From Streptomyces sp. NRRL WC-3605 (GTDB taxonomy: Bacteria > Actinomycetota > Actinomycetes > Streptomycetales > Streptomycetaceae): DNA of 64,000 nt. The translations under genes and the position numbers were made by a program. Location of the stretch: NCBI RefSeq assembly GCF_001509795.1, contig NZ_LLZN01000081.1, forward strand, positions 9,916-73,915. The letters run 5' to 3'. This document shows, in pieces, positions 42,185 through 50,367 of the stretch. How positions within the stretch are numbered: position 1 is the stretch's first letter; each line of letters opens with the position of its first letter. The notes under the pieces were generated by a model. It saw nothing but the letters and a program-made list of their open reading frames with translations. It had not been told where the DNA came from and made no database searches.

Positions 42185-43075
42185 TCAGGCAGATGTGGCG
42201 GCACGCAGCTCGTCCAGGCCGAGGCCGTCCGTCTCGTCGTACGCGGTGCACAGCCGGTGGACCACCGTCCAGCGGCCGTCGGGCAGGGCGCCGGCGAACA
42301 TGGAGGCCGTACCGGTCCCCCCGTTGTGCCATATCAGGGGCAGCGGTCCAGTCCGCTGCCAGCCGAGAACGGGCTCCCCCAGACAGCGGTCGACCACAAG
42401 TCCGGTCAGCACCCGGGCCATCGTCCGAGGGCTCGCCCACAGACCTCCCGCGGGCAGGATCGCTCCCGACATGGTCCACGGCTCCGCGCTGCGCCCGAAC
42501 CGCCTGGTCGGCAGCGATCGACTGTGCCTCGGTGGTGCGACGACCATCGCGTCGTGCGGCAGACCGAGGGGCGACAGCAGGTGCTCGGCGACGAGATCCA
42601 TGTACGGCCGCCCGGCCGCCGCGGTCAGTGCGGCTCCGAGCACGGCGTAGCCGAGGTTGGAGTACTCCTCCCGCTCTCCGGCGGGGCTGGTGACGAGGCG
42701 GTCGAGCCCGGAGAGCAGCGTGCGCAGCCGGTCGCCGGTGAACTTCCGGTAGGGGTCGAACCGCGCGGTGCCGGGCGGCACGCGAGGCAGCCCCGACGTG
42801 TGTCCCGCGAGGTGGCGCAGGGTGATGCCCGTCCCCGCCGGAACGCCGAGCCACCGGTCGACGGGATCGTCGAGCGCGACCACGCCCTGTTCGGACAGCC
42901 GCTGAAGGACGGTCGCGGTGACGACCTTGGTGAACGACCCCATCTCCGCGTACCGGTCCGGGTCATGCCCGGCGGTGACGACCGGCTCCGCGTGGGAGCT
43001 GCCGAGGACGCAGGCGGGAACAGGGCGTGGGCGCACGTGCGGAAGATCCTTGGGGCTGGTCCGTATGAGACACAC
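42185..43075 (-). CDS. serine hydrolase, beta-lactamase class C fold
   Basis: About 296 residues. Active-site motifs are SxxK in EMGSFTKVVTATVLQRLSEQ, YxN in EEYSNLGYAVLGAALTAAAG and the late HxG-type HNGGTGTASMFAGAL. This fold includes esterases, D-amino-acid peptidases and beta-lactamases; the type cannot be set from motifs alone. There is no obvious signal peptide, and the segment before the SxxK motif is short (about 47 residues). The start is uncertain: TTG 43078, GTG 43075 or a later GTG. A small membrane protein gene follows in the same operon. Confidence 0.82.
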   Translation of the reverse strand: MCLIRTSPKDLPHVRPRPVPACVLGSSHAEPVVTAGHDPDRYAEMGSFTKVVTATVLQRLSEQGVVALDDPVDRWLGVPAGTGITLRHLAGHTSGLPRVPPGTARFDPYRKFTGDRLRTLLSGLDRLVTSPAGEREEYSNLGYAVLGAALTAAAGRPYMDLVAEHLLSPLGLPHDAMVVAPPRHSRSLPTRRFGRSAEPWTMSGAILPAGGLWASPRTMARVLTGLVVDRCLGEPVLGWQRTGPLPLIWHNGGTGTASMFAGALPDGRWTVVHRLCTAYDETDGLGLDELRAATSA

Positions 43076-43500
43076 CAACCCTCTCGTGCGGACGAGTTGA
43101 GGGCATCACCCTGTGGGACAGGATGTGTCGCCCGAGAGACGGACGGCGGCCGAACCTGATGGTCCCGAGGGCGCACAACCGGATCGGCTCTCACGCCGTC
43201 TGACTCCAGTGCGCTCTCTCCCGGGCCGATCGGCGCCGGTCGGCCCGCAGCGAGACCGAAGTGCCACACCTTGCAGAAAAACCCCAGGTCATCGGACAGA
43301 CACGATCGTGGCCCACCGTCTGGACGCCGGCCTCGTCACCGGCCTCGACGCCGTCCGCAATCCCGAGAAGCCGTCTCGCATGAACCGCGAGACGGCGATG
43401 GGCGCTGACGCCGGGAGCGCCGCCCGGCCGCGAAGACCGGCGACGCACTCACCGCGTACTGGAACGGGCCCTGCGCCGTCGCCCTATCCGCTGACGCGAA
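43076..43500. other. gene-poor stretch between the serine hydrolase and tRNA-Thr
   Basis: No convincing gene is seen in these 425 bp. Open frames on both strands (for example 43113-43523 plus and 43191-43448 minus) show no family pattern, no ribosome site and irregular codon use. A piece reading HRLDAGLVTGLDAVRNPEKP on the plus strand looks protein-like, without a supported start, and may be a gene remnant. The serine hydrolase promoter should lie at the left end. Position next to a tRNA makes past integration events possible, but no att repeat was found. Confidence 0.5.
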
Positions 43501-43532
43501 AAGCCCAGCTCAGGGACTTCTGAGCTGGGCTT
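43501..43532 (-). terminator. tRNA-Thr terminator hairpin
   Basis: Arms AAGCCCAGCTCA (43501-43512) and TGAGCTGGGCTT (43521-43532) are exact 12-bp complements with an 8-nt loop. The hairpin begins 5 bp beyond the CCA end of the tRNA in its direction of transcription. The AA/TT ends give a short T run on the minus strand, as in an intrinsic terminator. Confidence 0.88.
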
Positions 43533-43539
43533 CGGATGG

Positions 43540-43613
43540 AGCCGCCTTCGGGATTCGAACCCGAGACCTACGCATTACGAGTGCGTTGCTCTGGCCATCT
43601 GAGCTAAGGCGGC
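43540..43613 (-). tRNA. tRNA-Thr (anticodon CGT)
   Basis: On the minus strand a full cloverleaf can be drawn. The acceptor stem is GCCGCCT paired with AGGCGGC, the D arm begins GCTCAGATGG, the anticodon stem is ACGCA/TGCGT around CTCGTAA (anticodon CGT at 43577-43579, reading ACG), and the T arm is TCGGG-TTCGAAT-CCCGA. The discriminator is T, and CCA is encoded at 43537-43539. A terminator hairpin follows directly. Confidence 0.97.
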
Positions 43614-43777
43614 GCGCTGTCCGCACTATGGTGCGATCAGCAACGTCGGTAAGTCTACACAGTTTCTGTGGTGCTCCGAACCAGCCCCCGGCCCACCCCC
43701 CGCACCGCCTCTGAGTCCCGCTTCCGGCGCGGCAGGGCGGCGGCACGGGGGCGGAGCCGGGACGCGGGCGCGGGGTG

Positions 43778-45406
43778 TCAGCAGCGCTTGTCCTGGGCCG
43801 GAGCCTTCCCCCGGACGAGGTACGTGTTGATCGTGCGGTCGACGCACGTGCTGCCCCGCCCGTACGCCGTGTGCCCGTCGCCGTCGTAGGTCAGGAGGCG
43901 GGCCGAGGAGAGCTGGCGGGAGAGGGCACGGGACCAGCGGTACGGGGTCGCCGGGTCGCGGGTCGTGCCGACCACGAGGATCGGGGCCGCGCCCCTCGCC
44001 TCGATGCGCTGCGGCTGCCCCGTGGGGGCGACCGGCCAGTACGCGCAGTTCAGGGTGGCCCAGGCCAGGCCCTCGCCGAACACCGGGGACGCCTTCTCGA
44101 AGGCCGGCAGGGCCTTGCGGACCTCGTCCGGGGTGGAGAAGGCCGACGGCAGGTCCAGGCAGTTCACGGCGGCGTTGGCGAACATCAGGTTCGTGTAGCG
44201 GCCGTCGGCGTCCCGCTCGTAGTAGCTGTCGGACAGGGCGAGCAGTCCGGAGCCGTCGTTCTCGCGCATCGCCGAGTTCAGCGCGTCCCGCAGGGTCGGC
44301 CAGGCGCCCTCGTCGTACATCGCCGCGATCACGCCCGTGGTGGCCAGGGACTCGCCGAGCTTGCGGCCGTCGGTGTCGCCGGTCGCGACGGGCCGTGCGT
44401 CGAGCTTCCTGAAGAACGCCTTGAGGTTGGTGCCCACGTTCTTCGCCTCGTCGCCCAGGGGGCAGTCCTCCTGCCGGACGCAGTCCCGGGCGAACGCCCG
44501 GAACGCCGTCTCGAAGCCCGCCGTCTGGTCGAGGTTCATCCGCCGGGCGGGCAGGGACGGGTCGATCGCGCCGTCCAGGACCATCCGCCCCACCCGGTCG
44601 GGGAACAGGCCGGCGTACGTAGCCCCGAGGAAGGTGCCGTACGACGCGCCCACATACGCCAGCTTCTCGTCGCCGAGCACCGCGCGCAGGAGGTCCATGT
44701 CGCGCGCCGCCTCGGTGGTCGAGACATGGCGCAGCAGACCGGGGGCGTCCGCCCCGCACCCCTCTGCGAACCTCTTGTACGCGTCGACGAGCTCGCCGAC
44801 CTCCTGCTCGTCGTCCGGCGTGAAGTCGGTCTGCGTGTAGCGGTCCATCTGCCGGCCGTCGAGGCATTCGACGGGCTCGCTGCGGGCGACCCCGCGCGGG
44901 TCGACGGCCACCATGTCGTAATGGGCCCGGACGTCGAGCGGGTAGCCGATCCCGGCGTACTGCTGGAGGTAGGCGATGGCCGAACCGCCCGGACCGCCCG
45001 GGTTCACCAGGAGTGATCCGAGCCGTTCGCCGGGGCCGGTGGCCTTTTTGCGGGCCACGGCGAGCCGGGTCTGCCCGGCATCCGGCTTGGCGTAGTCGAG
45101 CGGCGCCCTCAGCGTGGCGCACTGGAACCCGGGCACGCCGCACGCCCGCCAGGTCAGCTTCTGGTCGTAGTACGGCGCGAGCGCCGCCGGTGTCGACCGC
45201 GGCAGCGCGGCCAGGGCCGCCCCCGCCGCCGGGTGCCCGGCCGGCTTCGCGGATCCGCCGGAGGAGCAGGCCGAGACGAGCAGCGCGGCGACGCCGAGCA
45301 GGGCGCCGAGGGTGCTCGCCCGCCGGGAGCGGCGACGGCGGTCACGTGCGCCCGGCGTGCTCGGGGCCGGGCCGGGGTGAGCTGAGGTGCTGCGCCAGGT
45401 GTGCAT
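43778..45406 (-). CDS. secreted alpha/beta-hydrolase peptidase with TAP-like C-terminal domain
   Basis: 542 residues. An Arg-rich n-region and helix end in the lipobox LVSAC, so it is probably a lipoprotein. Catalytic features of the tripeptidyl aminopeptidase/SlpD group are the oxyanion segment LLVNPGGPGGSA, the nucleophile Ser in LAYVGASYGTFLGATYAG, a later VVGTTRDPATPY (Asp) and DGDGHTAYGRGSTCVD (His) in the TAP-like domain. Paired Cys residues suggest disulfides. It releases N-terminal peptides from extracellular proteins in known members. ATG 45406 lies 6 nt after TACCCT (leaderless). Confidence 0.9.
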   Translation of the reverse strand: MHTWRSTSAHPGPAPSTPGARDRRRRSRRASTLGALLGVAALLVSACSSGGSAKPAGHPAAGAALAALPRSTPAALAPYYDQKLTWRACGVPGFQCATLRAPLDYAKPDAGQTRLAVARKKATGPGERLGSLLVNPGGPGGSAIAYLQQYAGIGYPLDVRAHYDMVAVDPRGVARSEPVECLDGRQMDRYTQTDFTPDDEQEVGELVDAYKRFAEGCGADAPGLLRHVSTTEAARDMDLLRAVLGDEKLAYVGASYGTFLGATYAGLFPDRVGRMVLDGAIDPSLPARRMNLDQTAGFETAFRAFARDCVRQEDCPLGDEAKNVGTNLKAFFRKLDARPVATGDTDGRKLGESLATTGVIAAMYDEGAWPTLRDALNSAMRENDGSGLLALSDSYYERDADGRYTNLMFANAAVNCLDLPSAFSTPDEVRKALPAFEKASPVFGEGLAWATLNCAYWPVAPTGQPQRIEARGAAPILVVGTTRDPATPYRWSRALSRQLSSARLLTYDGDGHTAYGRGSTCVDRTINTYLVRGKAPAQDKRC

Positions 45407-45565
45407 CTGGCGAGGGTAACTCTATGGAGTCGCACGGAAGCTCTCCGTGCAAGTCTCCGCTCGTACGTGTTACGCGCACGGTCACCTCGGTCACCTCGGT
45501 CACCTCGAGGCCCTGGAATCAGCCCGGTCGTCAGCCCGCCCGCGCCGTGGGCCCGCTCCGAGCCG

Positions 45566-46771
45566 TCAGCCCGCTCTGAGCGCCATCGTCATCGCCTCCA
45601 CCGCGAGCAGCGGCGCCACGTTGCCGTCCAGGGCGTCCCGGCACGCGGCGATCGCCTCGATCCGGCGGAGCGTGGACTCCGGTGAGCTCTCCCGGGCCAG
45701 ACGCTCCAGGGCGTCCTCGACATCCGTGTTGGCGAGGGCCACCCGGGAGCCGAGCTGGAGGGCGAGGACGTCCCGGTAGAACGCCGTGAGGTCGGTCAGC
45801 GCGAGGTCCAGGCTGTCGCGCTGCGTCCTGGTGCGGCGGCGCTTCTGCTTGTCCTCCAGGTCCTTCATGACCCCGGCGGTGCCCCGCGGCATCCTCCCGC
45901 CCTGGGCCGCGCCCAGCGCCGTCTTCAGCTCGTCGGTCTCCTTGGCGTCGGTCTCCTCCGCGAGCTGCTTGGCGTCCTCGGCGGCCGCGTCCACCAGCTC
46001 CTGGGCGGCCTTCAGGCAGGCACCGATCTCGCCCAGCCGCAGCGGCAGTCTGAGGACGGCGGCCCGGCGCTGCCGCGCGGCCGGGTCCGTGGCCAGCCTG
46101 CGGGCCCGGTCGACGTGCCCCTGCGTGGCGCGGGCCGCCGCGGCGGCGGCCGCGGGCTCGACGCCCTCGCGCCGGACGAGCATGTCGGCGACGGCGTCGA
46201 CCGACGGCGTGCTCAGGTTCAGATGACGGCAGCGGGAGCGGATCGTGGGCAGGACGTCCTCGATGGACGGCGCGCACAGCAGCCACACGGTCCGGGGGGC
46301 GGGCTCCTCGACGGCCTTGAGCACGGCGTTGGCGGACTTCTCGTTCAACCGCTCGGCGTCCTCGACGAGGATCACCTGCCAGCGGCCGTTCGCCGGTGAG
46401 GTGAAGGACTTGCGGACGGTGTCCCGCATGTCGTCGGCGAGGATCTGGGAGCCCACGGCGGCGACGGTGGTCACGTCGGCGTGCGTGCCCAGCAGCGCCG
46501 TGTGGCAGCCGTCGCAGAACCCGCAGCCGGGCGAGCCGCCCAGGGCGCGGTCGGGGCTGACGCACTGGAGGGCGGCGGCGAAGGCCCTGGCCGCCTGGTT
46601 CCGGCCCGCGCCGGGCGGGCCGGTGAACAGCCAGGCGTGCGTCATCTTGGACGCCTCGGGCGGCGGGGCGTCCGTGGCCGCGGCCGTGACGAGGGCGTCG
46701 GCGTCCCTGGCGGCGGCGTCCAGCTGCTCGCTGATCCGCTCCTGCCCCACCAGGTCGTCCCACACGGTCAT
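45566..46771 (-). CDS. holB: DNA polymerase III subunit delta'
   Basis: Clamp-loader subunit. 401 residues: MTVWDDLVGQERISEQLDAA, a P-loop remnant GPPGAGRNQAARAFAAALQC, the zinc module Cys cluster ending CGFCDGC, and VEDAERLNEKSANAVLKAVE with the sensor region TVWLLCAPSIEDVLPTIRSR CR. The P-loop Lys-Ser/Thr is replaced by Arg-Asn, in line with delta' not hydrolysing ATP. ATG 46771 is the start (MTVWDD); a longer frame upstream lacks support. It lies downstream of the TMK fusion gene on the same strand, an arrangement (tmk-holB) common in bacteria. Confidence 0.93.
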   Translation of the reverse strand: MTVWDDLVGQERISEQLDAAARDADALVTAAATDAPPPEASKMTHAWLFTGPPGAGRNQAARAFAAALQCVSPDRALGGSPGCGFCDGCHTALLGTHADVTTVAAVGSQILADDMRDTVRKSFTSPANGRWQVILVEDAERLNEKSANAVLKAVEEPAPRTVWLLCAPSIEDVLPTIRSRCRHLNLSTPSVDAVADMLVRREGVEPAAAAAAARATQGHVDRARRLATDPAARQRRAAVLRLPLRLGEIGACLKAAQELVDAAAEDAKQLAEETDAKETDELKTALGAAQGGRMPRGTAGVMKDLEDKQKRRRTRTQRDSLDLALTDLTAFYRDVLALQLGSRVALANTDVEDALERLARESSPESTLRRIEAIAACRDALDGNVAPLLAVEAMTMALRAG

Positions 46772-46862
46772 GGGCGCCGCCCGCCTTTCGTCACACTTCG
46801 GGTCACCGCGTCCATTGTGCGGGGCGGCACTGACAACCACGCCGACCAGGGCCGGTGGGGGT

Positions 46863-46985
46863 CAGCGGCATCCGCTCCCGCCCCTGCCCCCTGCCGACGT
46901 GGGGCAGCGCCGTCGACCCCGGCCCCTGCCTCAGCCGACGCGGGTCAGCGCCATGGCCCCTGCCCTAGCCGACGTGGGGTCAGCG
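46863..46985. repeat. imperfect tandem repeats between tmk and holB
   Basis: Units starting CAGCG recur at 46863, 46905, 46946 and 46981, with steps of 42, 41 and 35 bp. They share CAGCGCC, CCCCTGCC and AGCCGACGTGGGG. The last copy runs into the 3' end of the TMK gene and contains its stop codon. The array holds no gene and no clear hairpin terminator. Confidence 0.7.
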
Positions 46986-49900
46986 CCGTCGGCCCCGGCC
47001 CTTCCCCCGGCCGCCGCCGTCCTCGTCGTCGTACACGTCCTCATGCGGGCCCAGCAGTTCGTCCGCCAGGGACGGCAGGTCGTCGAGCGGGGTCTCCTCG
47101 GCCCAGTCGGAGCGGGTCCGGCGGCGCGGTGCGCCCGTCTCGTCGACCTGGGGCATCTCGCGCGTGCGCTCCTCCTCGCGGAAGTAGCCCGGCGGGACAC
47201 GGTCGTCGGAGCCGTCCGCCGGCACCGGCGGCAGGACGGCCGTCTCGTCGGCGGCACCGGGCGGCACGGGCGGCAGCACGGCCGTCTCGTCCGCCGCGCC
47301 CGGCGGGACCGGGGGCAGCACCGCCGTCTCATCGGCGGCGCCGGACGGCGGCGACACCCGGGGCAGCTTCGAGGTGGACTCCGCGGCGGACTCCTCGTCC
47401 CGCGGCCGCTCCTCCTCGCGCACCGGGCGCAGGACCGTCGTCTCGTCGGCCGCCCTGCCCGCCGCCGCCTGTTCCGGGGTCACCACGGGCGTCGGGACGG
47501 TCATCGCGTCGTCCGGTGCCGCGGGGGCCGCGGGAGCCGTCGGCCGGGGGCCGGCCTGTGCGGCGGCCGCGGCCTGCTCGGCGAGCCGCCGGGCCTCCTC
47601 GGCCCGCAGCAGGGCCTCCTCCGCCGCTCGCTGCTTCTCCAGGCGCCGCGCCTCGGCCTCGGCGCGGATGCGCGCCTCCTCCTCGGCCTGCTTGCGGCGG
47701 GCCTCCTCCTCGGCCTTGCGGCGCGCCTCCTCCTCGGCGCGCGCCTTCTCCTCCGCGAGAAGCCGCTTGCGCTCCTCCTCGGCGCGGCGCTGCGCCTCCT
47801 CGGCCCGCTGCCGGGCCTCCTCAGCCTGCCGTTCGGCCTCGCGCCGCTGCGCCTCCTCCAGCTCGCGCCGCTTGCGCTCCTCCTCCTCGGCGCGCAGCCG
47901 GGCGAGCTGCTCCTGGCGCTCGCGCTCCAGGCGCTCCTCCTCGGCCTTGCGGGCGGCCTCTTCCTCGGCCTTGCGGCGGGCCTCCTCCTCGGCCTTGCGG
48001 CGCGCCTCCTCCCGGGCCTGGATCTCGGCCTCGGAGAGGGGGAGCATCTGGTCGAGCCGGTGCCGGATCACCGTGGTGACGGCCTCGGGTTCCTGGGCGC
48101 CGTCCACCACCAGGTAGCGGCCGGGGTCGGCGGCGGCCAGCGTCAGGAAGCCGGAGCGCACGCGCGCGTGGAACTCCGCCGGCTCCGACTCCAGCCGGTC
48201 CGGCGCCTCGGTGAACCGCTCGCGCGCGGTCTCCGGCGCCACGTCCAGCAGGACGGTCAGATGGGGGGCCAGGCCGTTGGTGGCCCAGCGGTTGATCCGG
48301 GCGATCTCCGTCGGGGACAGGTCGCGGCCCGCGCCCTGGTAGGCGACCGAGGAGTCGACGTACCGGTCGGAGATCACGACGGCGCCGCGCTCCAGCGCGG
48401 GCCGGACGACGGTGTCCACGTGCTCGGCGCGGTCCGCCGCGTACAGCAGCGCCTCCGCGCGGTGCGACAGGCCGGCGCTCGACACGTCCAGCAGGATCGA
48501 GCGCAGCCGCTTGCCGACGGGCGTGGCCCCGGGCTCGCGGGTGACGACGACCTCGTGGCCCTTGCCCCGGATCCACTCGGCCAGCGCCTCGGCCTGGGTG
48601 GACTTCCCGGCTCCGTCACCGCCCTCCAGGGCGATGAAGAAACCGGCGTCGGCCGGGACCTGCTCGGGGTCGTCCCCGCCGAGGACGGCGTCCCGCAGAT
48701 CCTTGCGCAGCGGCACCCCGGAGCGGTCGTCGACCTTGGCCAGGACCAGCACGGCGACGGGCAGCAGCAGCGCGCCGACCAGCATCAGCGTGAAGGCGGC
48801 GCCCCCGTGGGCGAAGACGAACTTGCCGCTCTCCAGCCGATGCGGCCCGATGAGCGCGGCCACCAGCGGGGCGAGCACCGCGCCGAGCGCGACGCACAGC
48901 CGTACGACCGCGTGCAGGTGCTCCGTGGTGCGGGGGCGGCGGAATTCCTCGGCCTCCTGGTCGAGCAGGGCGTGCCCGGTGTTGGCGGAGACGCCCGCGC
49001 CGTATCCGGCCAGGGCGAGGATCAGCAGGACGGTGGTGACGTCCGGGACCAGGCCCGCGGCGAGCAGGGCGACGCCGGTGACGGCGACGGCGAGCGCGAG
49101 CAGGCGGCGCCGCGACAGGGCCGGCAGCACCGAGGGAGCGGTACGGATGCCGGCGACCACGCCGCCGGTCAGGGCGAGCACCATCAGGCCGTACAGGACG
49201 GGGCCGCCACCCAGGTCCTTGGCGTGCAGGACGGCCACGGCGACGGCGGCGGCCACCGCGGCGGCGACGGCCGCGCACGCCGCCACGAGCAGGGCGATCG
49301 CGCCGGTACGGCCCTTGTCGGCACCGGTGCCGGTCTTGGGGCGGCGCAGCCCCTCGAGCGGCGACCGCGCGCGCGGGGTGCGCGTGTCCGGCAGCTCCAG
49401 GAAGGTGACGACGGACAGCGACGCGGCGAACAGTCCGGCCGCGACGTACGAGCCGAGCGCCGCCTGGTGCTGGGCGAACCAGTCGAGGCCGGCGCCCAGC
49501 AGGTTGTTCAGCAGGGACGCGGCGATCAGGGCGACGGCGGCCAGCGGGACCGCCACGAAGGCGGTGCGCAGCGACAGCCGGCGCAGCGCGTCGAGGTGGT
49601 CGGGCAGCGGCCGTACGGTCGCGCCCTCCGGCGGCGGGGGCGGCAGCAGGGCGGGGGCCGCGCTCTCGCGGGCCACCGTCCAGAACCGCTCCGCGACGCC
49701 GGTCACGAAGACGGTGACCAGCAGCAGCGCCAGCGCGTTGTCCGGGGTCCAGTCGATCCAGAGGGGGGCGACGATCAGCAGGGCGGCGCGCAGCCCGTCG
49801 GCGCCGACCATGGTCCAGCGGCGGTCGAGGGGACCGTCCTGGCCGGTCAGCGCGGTCAGCGGACCGAGGAGCACGGCACCGAAGAGGAGCGTGGCCAGGA

Positions 49901-50168
49901 GGCGCACACCGAAGACCGTCGCCACTGCGAACGCCGCGCCGCGGTAACCGTCGTCGAACGCCCCTTCGGCGATCGCCGTCTGAAGGGCCAACAGGACCAG
50001 CACCAGCAGCGCGAGGAAGTCGCCGACACCGCCGACGAGCTGCGCGCTCCACAGCCGCTTCAACTGCGGTCGGCGCAGCAGGGCGCGGATGGCACGCTCT
50101 CGGGAGTCCGCGACCAGCGCGTCGTCGGGGGCTTCGGGATGGGCCGTTGGCTGCTCGGCTCGCGTCAT
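46980..50168 (-). CDS. tmk: MFS-like membrane domain fused to thymidylate kinase with coiled-coil tail
   Basis: 1062 residues in four parts. (1) An MFS-like membrane domain of about 12 helices, residues 35-480. (2) Thymidylate kinase, about 505-715, with P-loop IALEGGDGAGKSTQAEALAE, the DR motif in VVISDRYVDSSVAYQGAGRD and LDVAPETARERF; it phosphorylates dTMP to dTDP. (3) A highly charged coiled coil, about 720-870, of RKAEEEARRKAEEE-type heptads. (4) A disordered tail with three tandem copies of a 14-residue unit, ADETAVLPPVPPGA (about 941-983), ending in a basic RGRRR. ATG 50168. It is located at the membrane, next to holB and topA. Confidence 0.93.
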   Translation of the reverse strand: MTRAEQPTAHPEAPDDALVADSRERAIRALLRRPQLKRLWSAQLVGGVGDFLALLVLVLLALQTAIAEGAFDDGYRGAAFAVATVFGVRLLATLLFGAVLLGPLTALTGQDGPLDRRWTMVGADGLRAALLIVAPLWIDWTPDNALALLLVTVFVTGVAERFWTVARESAAPALLPPPPPEGATVRPLPDHLDALRRLSLRTAFVAVPLAAVALIAASLLNNLLGAGLDWFAQHQAALGSYVAAGLFAASLSVVTFLELPDTRTPRARSPLEGLRRPKTGTGADKGRTGAIALLVAACAAVAAAVAAAVAVAVLHAKDLGGGPVLYGLMVLALTGGVVAGIRTAPSVLPALSRRRLLALAVAVTGVALLAAGLVPDVTTVLLILALAGYGAGVSANTGHALLDQEAEEFRRPRTTEHLHAVVRLCVALGAVLAPLVAALIGPHRLESGKFVFAHGGAAFTLMLVGALLLPVAVLVLAKVDDRSGVPLRKDLRDAVLGGDDPEQVPADAGFFIALEGGDGAGKSTQAEALAEWIRGKGHEVVVTREPGATPVGKRLRSILLDVSSAGLSHRAEALLYAADRAEHVDTVVRPALERGAVVISDRYVDSSVAYQGAGRDLSPTEIARINRWATNGLAPHLTVLLDVAPETARERFTEAPDRLESEPAEFHARVRSGFLTLAAADPGRYLVVDGAQEPEAVTTVIRHRLDQMLPLSEAEIQAREEARRKAEEEARRKAEEEAARKAEEERLERERQEQLARLRAEEEERKRRELEEAQRREAERQAEEARQRAEEAQRRAEEERKRLLAEEKARAEEEARRKAEEEARRKQAEEEARIRAEAEARRLEKQRAAEEALLRAEEARRLAEQAAAAAQAGPRPTAPAAPAAPDDAMTVPTPVVTPEQAAAGRAADETTVLRPVREEERPRDEESAAESTSKLPRVSPPSGAADETAVLPPVPPGAADETAVLPPVPPGAADETAVLPPVPADGSDDRVPPGYFREEERTREMPQVDETGAPRRRTRSDWAEETPLDDLPSLADELLGPHEDVYDDEDGGGRGKGRGRRR

Positions 50169-50367
50169 GCGTTCAGCCTATCGGGACGCACCGACAGCCC
50201 GGCGCGCCCGCCCGAACGTACGCCCGCCCCGACACCAAACTGATGCCGAGGCGTTCGTTTCGCGAACCCGGAACGAGGTACGGGCCCCCAACCCGGCGCC
50301 GGGAGCGCCGGATTCGGGCTGTGTTGTCCGACCCGCGCTCCCTCCCGGCCGAGGCCGTCGCCCTGGC

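Noticed and set aside
43113..43523. Plus-strand 136-codon frame left of the tRNA
   Set aside because: No ribosome site and no family pattern, and it runs into the tRNA terminator hairpin. At most it contains a remnant, noted separately.
43537..43613. tRNA-Thr as an occupied integration site
   Set aside because: No integrase gene and no second copy of the tRNA 3' end were found in the window.
45479..45512. Three copies of a TCGGTCACC-like 9-mer near the peptidase promoter
   Set aside because: Short and simple, with no symmetry to suggest an operator, and consistent with slippage in GC-rich non-coding DNA.
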